Assembly (NCBI GenBank): GCA_963790875.1
Contig: CAWBQT010000006.1
Location: 310,001-374,000 of the forward strand
Length of the DNA stretch: 64,000 nt
From: AP-15 sp963790875
Lineage (GTDB): Bacteria; Pseudomonadota; Alphaproteobacteria; ATCC43930; CGMCC-115725
Reading direction: 5' to 3'
Of the stretch, positions 1 through 8,066 are shown one piece after another. Each line of letters starts with the position of its first letter. Position 1 is the stretch's first letter. Made by a program: the position numbers and the translations under genes. The notes under the pieces are model-generated. The model did not search any database. It had not been told where the DNA came from and worked only from the letters and a program-made list of their open reading frames with translations.

Positions 1-83
1 CGTCGTAAAGCGGCAGCGCAAAGATCACGCCGGCGGTCCGAGGACCCGTCAAGCCGCCGCGCGCGACGGAATGGGGCGGGCTG

Positions 84-854
84 TCAGGAGCCGACTAGGC
101 CGAGCTGCGGGCTCGACGGCTCGGCAAAATTGCGCTTCGGGATGCGCCCGGCGAGCCGCGCCAATCGCCCGGCCTCGACCGCGGACTTCATCGCCGCCGC
201 CATGAGCACGGGATCGTGTGACTTGGCGATCGCGGTATCGACCATCACGGCGTCACAGCCGAGTTCCATGGCGAGGGCCGCGTCCGAAGCGGTACCGATG
301 CCGGCATCGAGCACGACCGGCACCGGACTGCGCGAACAGATCAGCGCAATCGCGGCAGGGTTGGCAATACCTCTGCCGGAACCGATCAGCGAGCCCAGCG
401 GCATCACTGCCGCGCAACCGACATCGGCAAGCTTCTGGCAGGCGACCGGGTCTTCGTTGCAATACGGCAATACCGTGAACCCGTCGCGCACCAGTTCGTC
501 GGCCGCATGCACGAGCTGCTCGACATCGGGATAGAGCAGGTCGCGGTCGCCGATCAGTTCGAGCTTGATCCAGCTGGTGTCGAGCGACTCGCGGGCGAGT
601 TGAGCGGTCAAGATGGCGTCGCGCGCGGTGACGCAACCGGCAGTGTTGGGCAGGATACGGTAGCGGTCGCCAAGCAGATCGACCAGGCTTTCGGCATAGC
701 CTTCGAGGCTGATGCGGCGGATCGACATGGTGACCATCGCCGGGTCGCTTGCCGCCATCGCGTCAAGCATCACCTGCTGGTTTGGATAGCGCGCGCTGCC
801 GACGAAGAGCCGTGACTTGAGCGAGGTTCCGGCGATCTCGAAGACATCGGTCAT
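84..854 (-). CDS. thiG: Thiazole synthase ThiG
   Basis: ThiG condenses 1-deoxyxylulose-5-phosphate, dehydroglycine and ThiS-thiocarboxylate sulfur into the thiazole phosphate of thiamine in the cytosol. The 256-residue protein has the full TIM-barrel length. The WIKLE motif places the Schiff-base lysine at about residue 97, after the PNTAGC loop; VLDAGIGT and DAVMVDTAIA follow near the phosphate site. I prefer the ATG at 854 because an AGGGA sits about 8 bases upstream; an in-frame GTG at 860 is possible. It is the last gene of the thiO-thiS-thiG operon, 24 bases after thiS. No thiE is recognisable in the short stretch beyond it. Confidence 0.96.
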   Translation of the reverse strand: MTDVFEIAGTSLKSRLFVGSARYPNQQVMLDAMAASDPAMVTMSIRRISLEGYAESLVDLLGDRYRILPNTAGCVTARDAILTAQLARESLDTSWIKLELIGDRDLLYPDVEQLVHAADELVRDGFTVLPYCNEDPVACQKLADVGCAAVMPLGSLIGSGRGIANPAAIALICSRSPVPVVLDAGIGTASDAALAMELGCDAVMVDTAIAKSHDPVLMAAAMKSAVEAGRLARLAGRIPKRNFAEPSSPQLGLVGS

Positions 855-878
855 GACCACATCCCTATGCGAATTTTC

Positions 879-1085
879 TTAGCCGCCCTGCAGCGGACGC
901 ACGATCTCGACTGCGTCGCCGGCGCTGAGCGCAGTCTCTTGCCACAGGGCGCGGCGCACAACCGCGCCGTTGACGGCGACGGCTATAAAGCGTTGCTTCA
1001 GACCGACGCCCCGGTCGGTGAGGAGCTCGGCCAAGGTCAACGCCGCGATCTCCTCTTCGACGCCGTTGATCCGCAGTCTCGTCAT
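879..1085 (-). CDS. thiS: Sulfur carrier protein ThiS
   Basis: This 68-residue ubiquitin-fold protein ends in Gly-Gly, the tail that ThiF adenylates and that becomes a thiocarboxylate donating sulfur to ThiG. The LTLAELL segment and the C-terminal VEIVRPLQGG are typical of the family. Its ATG overlaps the thiO stop as ATGA (1082-1085), so translation is probably coupled to thiO. It lies inside a longer open frame of no meaning, and only this ThiS-sized part is supported. Confidence 0.93.
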   Translation of the reverse strand: MTRLRINGVEEEIAALTLAELLTDRGVGLKQRFIAVAVNGAVVRRALWQETALSAGDAVEIVRPLQGG

Positions 1086-2275
1086 GACCGCAGCGCCCGT
1101 TCTACCGCGATCGACCGGCCGGCCGGCGGCGATTTGGCAAAGCGCTCGGGGGAAAACGGGCGCAAGGCGTCGGGCAGGCGGCCGGTCAGAACATAGGCGC
1201 TGATCCCTTGCGCTGTGACGGGGGTCAAGAGAATGCCGTTCCGGTGGTGGCCGGTAGCGACGACGAGCCCATCGATGCCGGACGCCCCCAGGATCGGCGC
1301 GTCGTCGCGCGAGCCGGGGCGGAAGCCGACCCAGGTCTCGACGATCGGCAATTCTTCGATCGCGGGCACAGCGCGCCAGGCACCCTCGAGCAAGCTCAAG
1401 ATGCCGCCCGCGGTCAGCGCCGCGTCGAAACCGCGCTCTTCGACCGTCGCGCCGATAATCAGCCGACCGTCGCGCCGCGGGACAAGGTAACCGTTCGGCA
1501 GCCATACGACATGCCGGATCAGCGGGGCTGCCCTCTCCATCTGCAGCGCCAACATTTGGCCCTTAATCGGGCGGACCGGCGGCACGAAGGCTGTCGGAAC
1601 GCCACCAATTTGTCGCGACCAAGCGCCGGCGGCGAGGACGACGACCTCGGCCGGGTCGCGACCTTGTTCCGTTACGACGCCGACAACGCGTCCGCCGGCC
1701 ATCTCGATCTCTCTTACCGGACAGTGCTCGTGAAGTACCACCCCGCTGTTGCGGCAGGCAGCAATGAGGGCTCGGCCAAGGCAACGGTTTTCGACCTGGT
1801 GATCGTTCGGGCTCCACACTGCGGCGGCGATGCCCGGCTTCAGATGCGGCTCGCGGCGGCGCGCCTCGCCTGCTGACAGCCATGCGAGTTCAAGGCCGAG
1901 GCGTTTTTGGAACTCGAAGGAATGCCGCAATGTCGCGGCGTCATCGCGGTTGAGTGCGACAACCAACGTGCCCTCGTCGCGGTACTCCACGGAAATCCCG
2001 GTTGCGGCTTCGAGTTCGCGCGAAAAATCTGGCCACAGGCGTTGGCTTTCGAGCGTCAGCGCCAGCAGCCGTTCTTCGCCTGGTTCGGTTTCGACCGCGG
2101 CGGCGAGCATGCCGGCCGCCGCCCAGCTCGCCCCGCGCGCTGCCTTTCCGCGGTCGTAAACAGTCACCCGGCAGCCTGACTCTGCGAGCCGCCAAGCGAT
2201 GCTCAGCCCGATGACGCCAGCGCCGATGACGATGGTTTTGGGACGAAGCGGCGATGCGAAGCGGGTTACGATGAT
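1082..2275 (-). CDS. thiO: Glycine oxidase ThiO (start codon uncertain)
   Basis: ThiO is an FAD enzyme of the DAAO superfamily that oxidises glycine to the imine (dehydroglycine) used by ThiG. The N-terminal Rossmann motif VIGAGVIGLS and the C-terminal GLVVATGHHRNGILLTP signature are clear, and the length is normal. The start is odd. Between the TPP aptamer and the Rossmann fold there is no in-frame ATG, GTG or TTG. The only in-frame ATG (2341) lies inside the aptamer, and its first 22 residues would just be translated riboswitch. An AAGGGAG sits just ahead of two ATC codons (2275, 2272), so I place the start there provisionally. Alternatives are an unusual start codon or a sequence error. 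Confidence 0.88.
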   Translation of the reverse strand: MIVTRFASPLRPKTIVIGAGVIGLSIAWRLAESGCRVTVYDRGKAARGASWAAAGMLAAAVETEPGEERLLALTLESQRLWPDFSRELEAATGISVEYRDEGTLVVALNRDDAATLRHSFEFQKRLGLELAWLSAGEARRREPHLKPGIAAAVWSPNDHQVENRCLGRALIAACRNSGVVLHEHCPVREIEMAGGRVVGVVTEQGRDPAEVVVLAAGAWSRQIGGVPTAFVPPVRPIKGQMLALQMERAAPLIRHVVWLPNGYLVPRRDGRLIIGATVEERGFDAALTAGGILSLLEGAWRAVPAIEELPIVETWVGFRPGSRDDAPILGASGIDGLVVATGHHRNGILLTPVTAQGISAYVLTGRLPDALRPFSPERFAKSPPAGRSIAVERALRS

Positions 2276-2277
2276 GG

Positions 2278-2385
2278 ACTCCCTTCGCCGGGTGCACCCG
2301 ACCAGGTTCAGTGGGTATGATCTCAGCCGAGCCAGCCGCATCCGATCCTATGGGCGGCCGCCCCGGCACCCCAGCCTTCTAACAA
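2278..2385 (-). promoter_or_regulatory. TPP riboswitch (THI element)
   Basis: Read on the minus strand, the stretch holds the conserved aptamer blocks in order: GGGGTGCC (near 2371), CTGAGATCATACCC (near 2317), GAACCTGGTC (near 2305) and the closing GGCGAAGGGA (near 2285). The thiamine diphosphate-binding cores (the CUGAGA and ACCUG blocks) are intact. It precedes thiO with almost no spacer, and its terminal AAGGGAG is the only Shine-Dalgarno-like sequence. Direct sequestration of the ribosome site is therefore the likely mechanism (inference). Confidence 0.93.
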
Positions 2386-2559
2386 TTTGATCGAGGACGT
2401 TGCGTTTGCAAGAGGTTTCTCCGAGCCAAACAGGTTGCCCAACTCCGCGAACGGGACGCTCTCGAAGGCCATGACAGAACGCGACATTGCGCTAAAATGC
2501 AGCGGTGTCGCGTCGGTTGCAGCCCGCACGGAGGTTGCCGGCTCGAGAGGAGCAGCTGG

Positions 2560-3264
2560 ATGAACAAGGTCTATTCCGACGCGACCGCAGCGCTTGCCGA
2601 CCTTCTGCACGATGGCATGACGATCATGGCAGGCGGGTTCGGCTTGTGCGGCATTCCCGAAACCCTGATAAGTGCGATCCGGGATGCCGGCGTCGAGGGC
2701 CTGACGGTGATCTCGAACAACGCCGGGATCGATGGCGCTGGTCTCAGTCTCCTTCTCGAAACCCGGCAGATCCGCAAGATGGTCTCGTCCTATGTCGGCG
2801 AAAACAAGCTGTTCGAAGAGTTGTATTTAAAAGGTGAGCTGGAGCTCGAGTTCAATCCGCAGGGCACGCTGGCCGAGCGCATACGTGCCGGCGGCGCCGG
2901 CATACCGGCTTTTTTCACCAAGACCGGCGTTGGCACCTCGATCGCGGAGGGCAAGGAAACGCGCGAGTTCGACGGTGAATGCTATATGATGGAGCGCGGC
3001 CTCGTCGCCGATCTCGCGATCGTTCATGCCTTGAAAGGGGACCGCGAAGGCAATCTCGTCTATCGCAAAACGGCGCGCAATTTCAATCCGGTGATGGCGA
3101 CGGCGGGGCGGGTGACGGTCGCCGAGGTCGAAAAATTAGTCGAGCCCGGTGAGATCGATCCCGACCACATCCATACCCCGGGAATTTTCGTCAAGCGTAT
3201 TCTGCCGCTGGCATCTTTCGCGAAGCGGATCGAGCAGCGCACCGTGCGCAGGCGCGCAGCGTAA
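2560..3264 (+). CDS. scoA: 3-oxoacid CoA-transferase subunit A
   Basis: This is the alpha subunit of a family I CoA-transferase that moves CoA from succinyl-CoA to acetoacetate or a similar 3-oxoacid. The glycine-rich signature GGFGLCGIPE is at residues 25-34, and the 234-residue length fits ScoA/AtoD/PcaI-type subunits. I chose the ATG at 2560 because GAGAGGAG lies 8 bases upstream; the 21 upstream codons read as leader. The partner subunit follows after 15 bases. The exact acceptor cannot be read from sequence; beta-ketoadipate or acetoacetate are both possible. Confidence 0.9.
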   Translation: MNKVYSDATAALADLLHDGMTIMAGGFGLCGIPETLISAIRDAGVEGLTVISNNAGIDGAGLSLLLETRQIRKMVSSYVGENKLFEELYLKGELELEFNPQGTLAERIRAGGAGIPAFFTKTGVGTSIAEGKETREFDGECYMMERGLVADLAIVHALKGDREGNLVYRKTARNFNPVMATAGRVTVAEVEKLVEPGEIDPDHIHTPGIFVKRILPLASFAKRIEQRTVRRRAA

Positions 3265-3279
3265 CGAAAGGGACGTCTC

Positions 3280-3921
3280 ATGCCTTGGTCACGCGACGAC
3301 ATGGCGCGCCGCGCCGCCGCCGAGCTGCGAGACGGCTTCTATGTCAATCTCGGTATCGGGATTCCAACCCTGGTTTCAAACTTCATCCCCGCCGGGGTCA
3401 CGGTTCAACTGCAGAGCGAGAACGGTATGCTCGGCATGGGGCCGTTCCCGTTCGAAGGCGAAGAAGACCCGGACCTGATCAACGCCGGTAAGCAGACGAT
3501 CACCGAGTTGCCGACGACCAGCTATTTCGACAGCGCGCAATCCTTCGGCATGATTCGCGGCGGCCACATCGATTTGTCCATCCTGGGTGCGATGCAGGTC
3601 GCTGAGAACGGCGATCTTGCTAACTGGATGATCCCAGGCCGAATGGTCAAGGGCATGGGCGGCGCGATGGACCTCGTCGCCGGGGTGAAAAGGGTGGTCG
3701 TGCTGATGGAGCACACTGCCCGCGGCGAGCCGAAGTTGCTGCATCGCTGCACACTGCCGCTGACCGGTCAGGGCGTCGTCAGCCTCGTCATTACCGAACT
3801 GGGCGTCTTTGCGATCGATCGCACCGGGATGGCTTTGACCGAGCTCGCGCCGGGCGTCTCGATCGACGAGGTGCGCGGCAGGACGGAGGCCTCGTTCAGG
3901 GTGCATCCCGCCGTCGCCTGA
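3280..3921 (+). CDS. scoB: 3-oxoacid CoA-transferase subunit B
   Basis: This is the beta subunit of the same CoA-transferase. The SENG motif at residues 46-49 holds the catalytic glutamate (E47) that forms the acyl-CoA thioester intermediate, and GLLGMG/GMG-type glycines follow. The 213-residue length is normal. AAAGGGA precedes the ATG. It forms a two-gene operon with scoA, matching the heteromeric enzyme. Confidence 0.92.
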   Translation: MPWSRDDMARRAAAELRDGFYVNLGIGIPTLVSNFIPAGVTVQLQSENGMLGMGPFPFEGEEDPDLINAGKQTITELPTTSYFDSAQSFGMIRGGHIDLSILGAMQVAENGDLANWMIPGRMVKGMGGAMDLVAGVKRVVVLMEHTARGEPKLLHRCTLPLTGQGVVSLVITELGVFAIDRTGMALTELAPGVSIDEVRGRTEASFRVHPAVA

Positions 3922-4798
3922 GCAAACTGCTCGACCACCGGCCCCACTTGGCGCCCCCGACGGTCCGGCCGCAGCAATTCGTCGAGTGTCAGGAAATGCA
4001 CCGCGATCCGACTGCGAATCGGCGTGCGTAGCCGCGGCATCCCGCCCGCAGGCTTCCGGTGCCACCACCATCTCGGGAAGGGCGGAAAACAGCGAAGTTC
4101 GCCGAACCCTGCCGCCCGGCGGCGCGTCACACCCCGCCGGCAGGACCAAAGATTTCACATGCTCTGTTTGGTGCAACGCGGTGAGGGCGAACCCCGCGAT
4201 GCTGCCGATGGCTGGTCTTTGCGGCTTCCAATCGCGCCCGTTCCGCGAGCGCGAGCTTCGGCAAATCGCCGCCCTTCGCGACCGACTTCGCAGACCGCGG
4301 GGGCCTGTACCGCTGAAGCAGTCCGCAAATAGGCCGACTCTCGTCCGGTGCGGCAGAACGCCGCGGGAACGGCCGCAATGCGGTCCAAGAGCGCATTCAA
4401 CCTCGGCCGTAAGGTTCGATTAACCTACATTTTTATTGGGCTTTCCCGCGACAACATATATAATGAGAAACGATGGGAGAATCGGCACAAGATGTGGTCG
4501 GTTCAACACGGAGTTCGACGGGTCGAGGGCGGCTCAAAAGAGCGCTGGCCGCATCGTGCCAATTGTGAGGTAGATCGCACTCCGGCCACAATGGGTTGGC
4601 ATACTGATTGCGTTCGTCAATTGGCCAACCATGAGCGGGGGCGGTCCTGATCTGGGGGAGATTGCGGGCACGCCCCGAAAGCCGCTTCCCCACAGCGTGG
4701 GCGGGGCTGCCGGGGTGGACGGTTTCACGAGGTCGAATTTCGGCGACGTTTTCCCGGCCGGTTCGTTCGTTGGGTGCAGGCATCAATTGAGGTGCGAG
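3922..4798 (+). other. Intergenic region upstream of prkA
   Basis: About 880 bases without a supported gene. Short frames on both strands show no family motif. The region holds a putative promoter (4436-4464) and an inverted repeat: ATGGGTTGGC at 4591-4600 against GCCAACCAT at 4624-4632, loop 23 bases. The latter could be a regulatory hairpin or operator in the prkA leader. Confidence 0.5.
4436..4464 (+). promoter_or_regulatory. Putative sigma70-type promoter for the prkA operon
   Basis: A perfect TATAAT at 4459-4464 lies 17 bases after TTGGGC (4436-4441), which matches three of six bases of the -35 consensus. The local sequence is AT-rich against a GC-rich background. It would give a leader of about 330 bases before prkA. 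Confidence 0.45.
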
Positions 4799-6745
4799 AT
4801 GCGATTTGACGACGGGATTTTCGGACTTTACTCACGGTTGTACGACAATCGCCGCGAGGTCGAGTTCTCGCTCGATGAATATCTCGGCAAATGCGCCGAT
4901 GATCCTGCCTACTATGCGGGTGCGGCCGAACGGATGCTGAGGGCGATCGGCGAGCCGGTCATGGTCGATACGAGCCAGGACGGCCGCCTCGGACGCATCT
5001 TCATGAACCGCACGATCAAGGTCTATCCGGAGTTCGCGGATTTCTTTGGGATGGAAGAGACGATCGAGCGCATTGTCGGTTTCTTCCGGCACGCAGCGCA
5101 GGGGCTCGAGGAGCGCAAGCAGATCCTCTATCTGCTGGGCCCGGTCGGCGGCGGCAAATCCTCCCTCGCCGAGCGGCTGAAGCAACTGATGGAAAAGGAG
5201 CCGATCTTTGCTCTCAAGGCTGGCAAAGAGGTCAGCCCGGTGTTTGAAAGCCCGCTCGGGCTGTTCGACCCAGTGATATTCGGCGAAGAAATCGAAAAGC
5301 AGTATGGCATCCCCGCCCGACGTCTTACAGGCACGCTCTCGCCGTGGGCGGTCAAACGGCTCGAGGAATTTGGCGGCGACATCTCGCGCTTCAGCGTCGT
5401 CCGCCTGCAGCCATCGCGGTTGAAGCAGATCTGCATTGCCAAAACCGAACCCGGCGACGAGAATAATCAGGATGTATCGAGCCTGGTCGGCAAGGTCGAT
5501 ATCCGTAAGCTCGAATTTTATAGTCAAAACGATCCCGATGCCTATTCCTATTCGGGCGGGCTCAACCGAACGACGCAGGGACTGCTCGAATTCGTCGAGA
5601 TGTTCAAAGCGCCGATCAAGATGCTCCATCCTTTGCTGACCTCGACCCAAGAAGGGAACTACGTCGGCTCCGAAAACATCGGCGGGATTCCGTATCAGGG
5701 CATCGTCCTGGCGCATTCGAACGAGGCAGAATGGCAGACCTTTAAGAACAACAAGAACAACGAGGCATTCATCGACCGAATTTCCGTGATCAAGGTGCCT
5801 TACTGCCTGCGCGCTACCGAGGAGCGCAAAATATATGAAAAATTATTGCAAAATAGTGAACTGTCAGGTGCGCCTTGTGCGCCGTCTACCTTGGACATAT
5901 TGGCACGATTTAGTGTGCTGTCACGGTTGAAGCCGCACGAGAATTCTAACTTGTACTCAAAAATGCGGGTATATGATGGGGAAACCCTAAAGGACACCGA
6001 TCCGCGGGCGAAGTCAGGCCAGGAATATCGGGATGCCGCGGGTGTCGATGAGGGTATGGACGGCATCTCGACGCGCTTTTCGTTCAAAGTGTTGTCGAGT
6101 ACCTTTAACTTTGATACTCAGGAAGTGGCGGCCGATCCAGTGCATCTGATGTACGTCCTTGAACAAGCAATTTGGCGCGAGCAGTTTCCTGAGGATGCAG
6201 AGAAGAAATATCTGAACTTCATCAAGGCGGAGCTGGCGCCGCGTTATGCGGAATTCATCGGCCATGAGATCCAAAAGGCTTACCTCGAATCCTATTCAGA
6301 TTACGGGCAGAACCTGTTCGATCGTTACGTCGCTTACGCGGATGCGTGGATCGAAGACCAGGATTACAAGGATCCTGACACGGGCCAGCTGATGAATCGT
6401 GAGTTGTTAAACCAGGAGCTGTCAAAGATCGAAAAGCCGGCCGGAATTGCCAATCCGAAGGATTTTCGCAACGAAGTCGTCAAATTCGCGTTGCGGGCGC
6501 GAGCGGGCAATGCCGGCCGGAACCCTGCTTGGACCTCATATGAGAAGTTGCGCGAGGTCATCGAGCGGCGCATGTTCTCGCAGGTGGAAGATCTGTTGCC
6601 GGTGATCAGCTTCGGCTCCAAAAAGGACTCGGAAACCGAGAAGAAGCACGCGGATTTCCTCGAACGAATGGTGGCCCGGGGCTACACCGAGCGGCAGGTT
6701 CGGCGTCTCGTCGAGTGGTATATGCGGGTGAACAAGGCGGGGTAG
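4799..6745 (+). CDS. prkA: PrkA-family serine protein kinase (YeaG-like)
   Basis: A 648-residue AAA+-like protein kinase, close to the 644 residues of E. coli YeaG. Walker A GPVGGGKS is at residues 114-121 in the N-terminal PrkA AAA domain; the C-terminal PrkA domain covers roughly the last 250 residues. I chose the ATG at 4799 because TTGAGG lies upstream and the MRFDDGIF start aligns with family length; 56 upstream open codons are not needed. In enterobacteria YeaG with YeaH acts in the stationary-phase and nitrogen-starvation response. Here it starts a prkA-yeaH-spoVR operon. Confidence 0.95.
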   Translation: MRFDDGIFGLYSRLYDNRREVEFSLDEYLGKCADDPAYYAGAAERMLRAIGEPVMVDTSQDGRLGRIFMNRTIKVYPEFADFFGMEETIERIVGFFRHAAQGLEERKQILYLLGPVGGGKSSLAERLKQLMEKEPIFALKAGKEVSPVFESPLGLFDPVIFGEEIEKQYGIPARRLTGTLSPWAVKRLEEFGGDISRFSVVRLQPSRLKQICIAKTEPGDENNQDVSSLVGKVDIRKLEFYSQNDPDAYSYSGGLNRTTQGLLEFVEMFKAPIKMLHPLLTSTQEGNYVGSENIGGIPYQGIVLAHSNEAEWQTFKNNKNNEAFIDRISVIKVPYCLRATEERKIYEKLLQNSELSGAPCAPSTLDILARFSVLSRLKPHENSNLYSKMRVYDGETLKDTDPRAKSGQEYRDAAGVDEGMDGISTRFSFKVLSSTFNFDTQEVAADPVHLMYVLEQAIWREQFPEDAEKKYLNFIKAELAPRYAEFIGHEIQKAYLESYSDYGQNLFDRYVAYADAWIEDQDYKDPDTGQLMNRELLNQELSKIEKPAGIANPKDFRNEVVKFALRARAGNAGRNPAWTSYEKLREVIERRMFSQVEDLLPVISFGSKKDSETEKKHADFLERMVARGYTERQVRRLVEWYMRVNKAG

Positions 6746-6775
6746 ACCGCCTCGGGCCCCGGTTGGAGAAACCGG

Positions 6776-8066
6776 ATGAACATCGTCGATCGCCGACCCA
6801 ACCCGAAGGGCAAGAGCCTAGACAATCGGCAGCGCTTTTTGTCGCGCGCCCGCGCCGAGGTGAAATCGGCCGTGCAGAACGCGCTGCGTAAACGAAAGGT
6901 CGCCGATGTCGAGCACGGCGAGAAGGTGGCGATCCCGATGCGCGGGATCACCGAGCCGAGTTTTCGCCATAGCCGCCGCACGGGACGGAACGAGCATGTC
7001 GTTCCGGGGAACAAAGAGTATGTCAGAGGTGACGAGATCCCACGGCCGACCGGCGGTGACGGGCGGGGTGGGTCGCAGGGCAGCCCCGATGGTTCGGGCG
7101 AGGACGCCTTCGAATTCACGCTATCGAAGGAGGAGTTCCTCGACATGTTTTTCGAGGACCTTCGAGTTGCCCGATCTCGTCAAAAAGAGCCTCAAAGAGA
7201 CTTTTGCGGTCGATCTGCAACGCGCCGGTTACACGGTTAGCGGCAACCCGGCCAATCTCAGCATCCGCCGGACGATGCGCAACAGCCTCGCGCGGCGGAT
7301 TTCGCTGCACCGGCCCAAGCAGCATGAGATCGAGGCGCTGCGCGAGGCGTTGGAGCGCGCACGCGCACGCGGCGCCGAGGAGGAGGCGGCACGGCTCTTC
7401 CGTGAACTTGATCGGCTTGAATACCGCAGTAAAATAATTCCCTATATTGACCCGGTTGATGTTCGCTATAATCGCTTCGAGCGCGTCCCTCGGCCCAACA
7501 CCGAGGCGGTAATGTTTTGCCTGATGGATGTGTCAGGCTCGATGACCGAGGCGATGAAGGATCTCGCCAAGCGCTTTTTCATGTTGCTGCACGTGTTTCT
7601 GATACGCCGCTACCGGCACGTCGATGTGGTGTTTATTCGCCATACGAGCACGGCAGAGGAGGTTGACGAGGATACATTTTTCTACAGTCGGGAGACTGGC
7701 GGCACAGTGGTTTCCACCGCGCTTGAAAAAATGCTGGAAATTGCCCGCGCCCGCTATCCGACCGACCGATGGAACATCTACGCCGCGCAGGCCTCGGACG
7801 GCGACAATTATGGCGCCGACAGCGGACGATGTGTCGCGCTGCTGGGTGGGGAGGTGCTGCCACTCTGCCAATACTTCGCGTATGTCGAAGTCGGGGACGG
7901 TATGAGCGGCAGCCTGACCGGCTTGGCGCGCGACAGCGACCTTTGGCGTGCGTATAGTGAAGTGGCGCCGGCCCATCCACACTTCGCGATGCGGCGGGTC
8001 GGCGACCCATCCCAGATCTTCTCGGTGTTTCATGAGTTGTTTGCAAAAGGGGGCGTCCGTGCATAA
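6776..8066 (+). pseudogene. yeaH: YeaH/DUF444 protein, single frameshift
   Basis: The two frames together give a protein of about 429 residues, the size of E. coli YeaH (UPF0229). The N-terminal part starts MNIVDRRPNP and runs to FFEDL. The reading frame then moves by one base between 7160 and 7163 and resumes with ELPDLVKKSLKETF. The C-terminal von Willebrand-like region carries DVSGSM, a MIDAS-type metal site. One extra base explains the break. As the neighbours are intact, a sequencing or assembly indel is as likely as inactivation. GGAG precedes the ATG at 6776. The family is the partner of PrkA. Confidence 0.88.

Noticed and set aside
2323..2610. 95-codon minus-strand frame upstream of thiO
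   Set aside because: It overlaps the riboswitch and the scoA start; no motif.
3376..4176. 266-codon minus-strand frame partly in the scoB-prkA spacer
   Set aside because: More than half lies antisense to scoB, and the rest has no motif or ribosome site.
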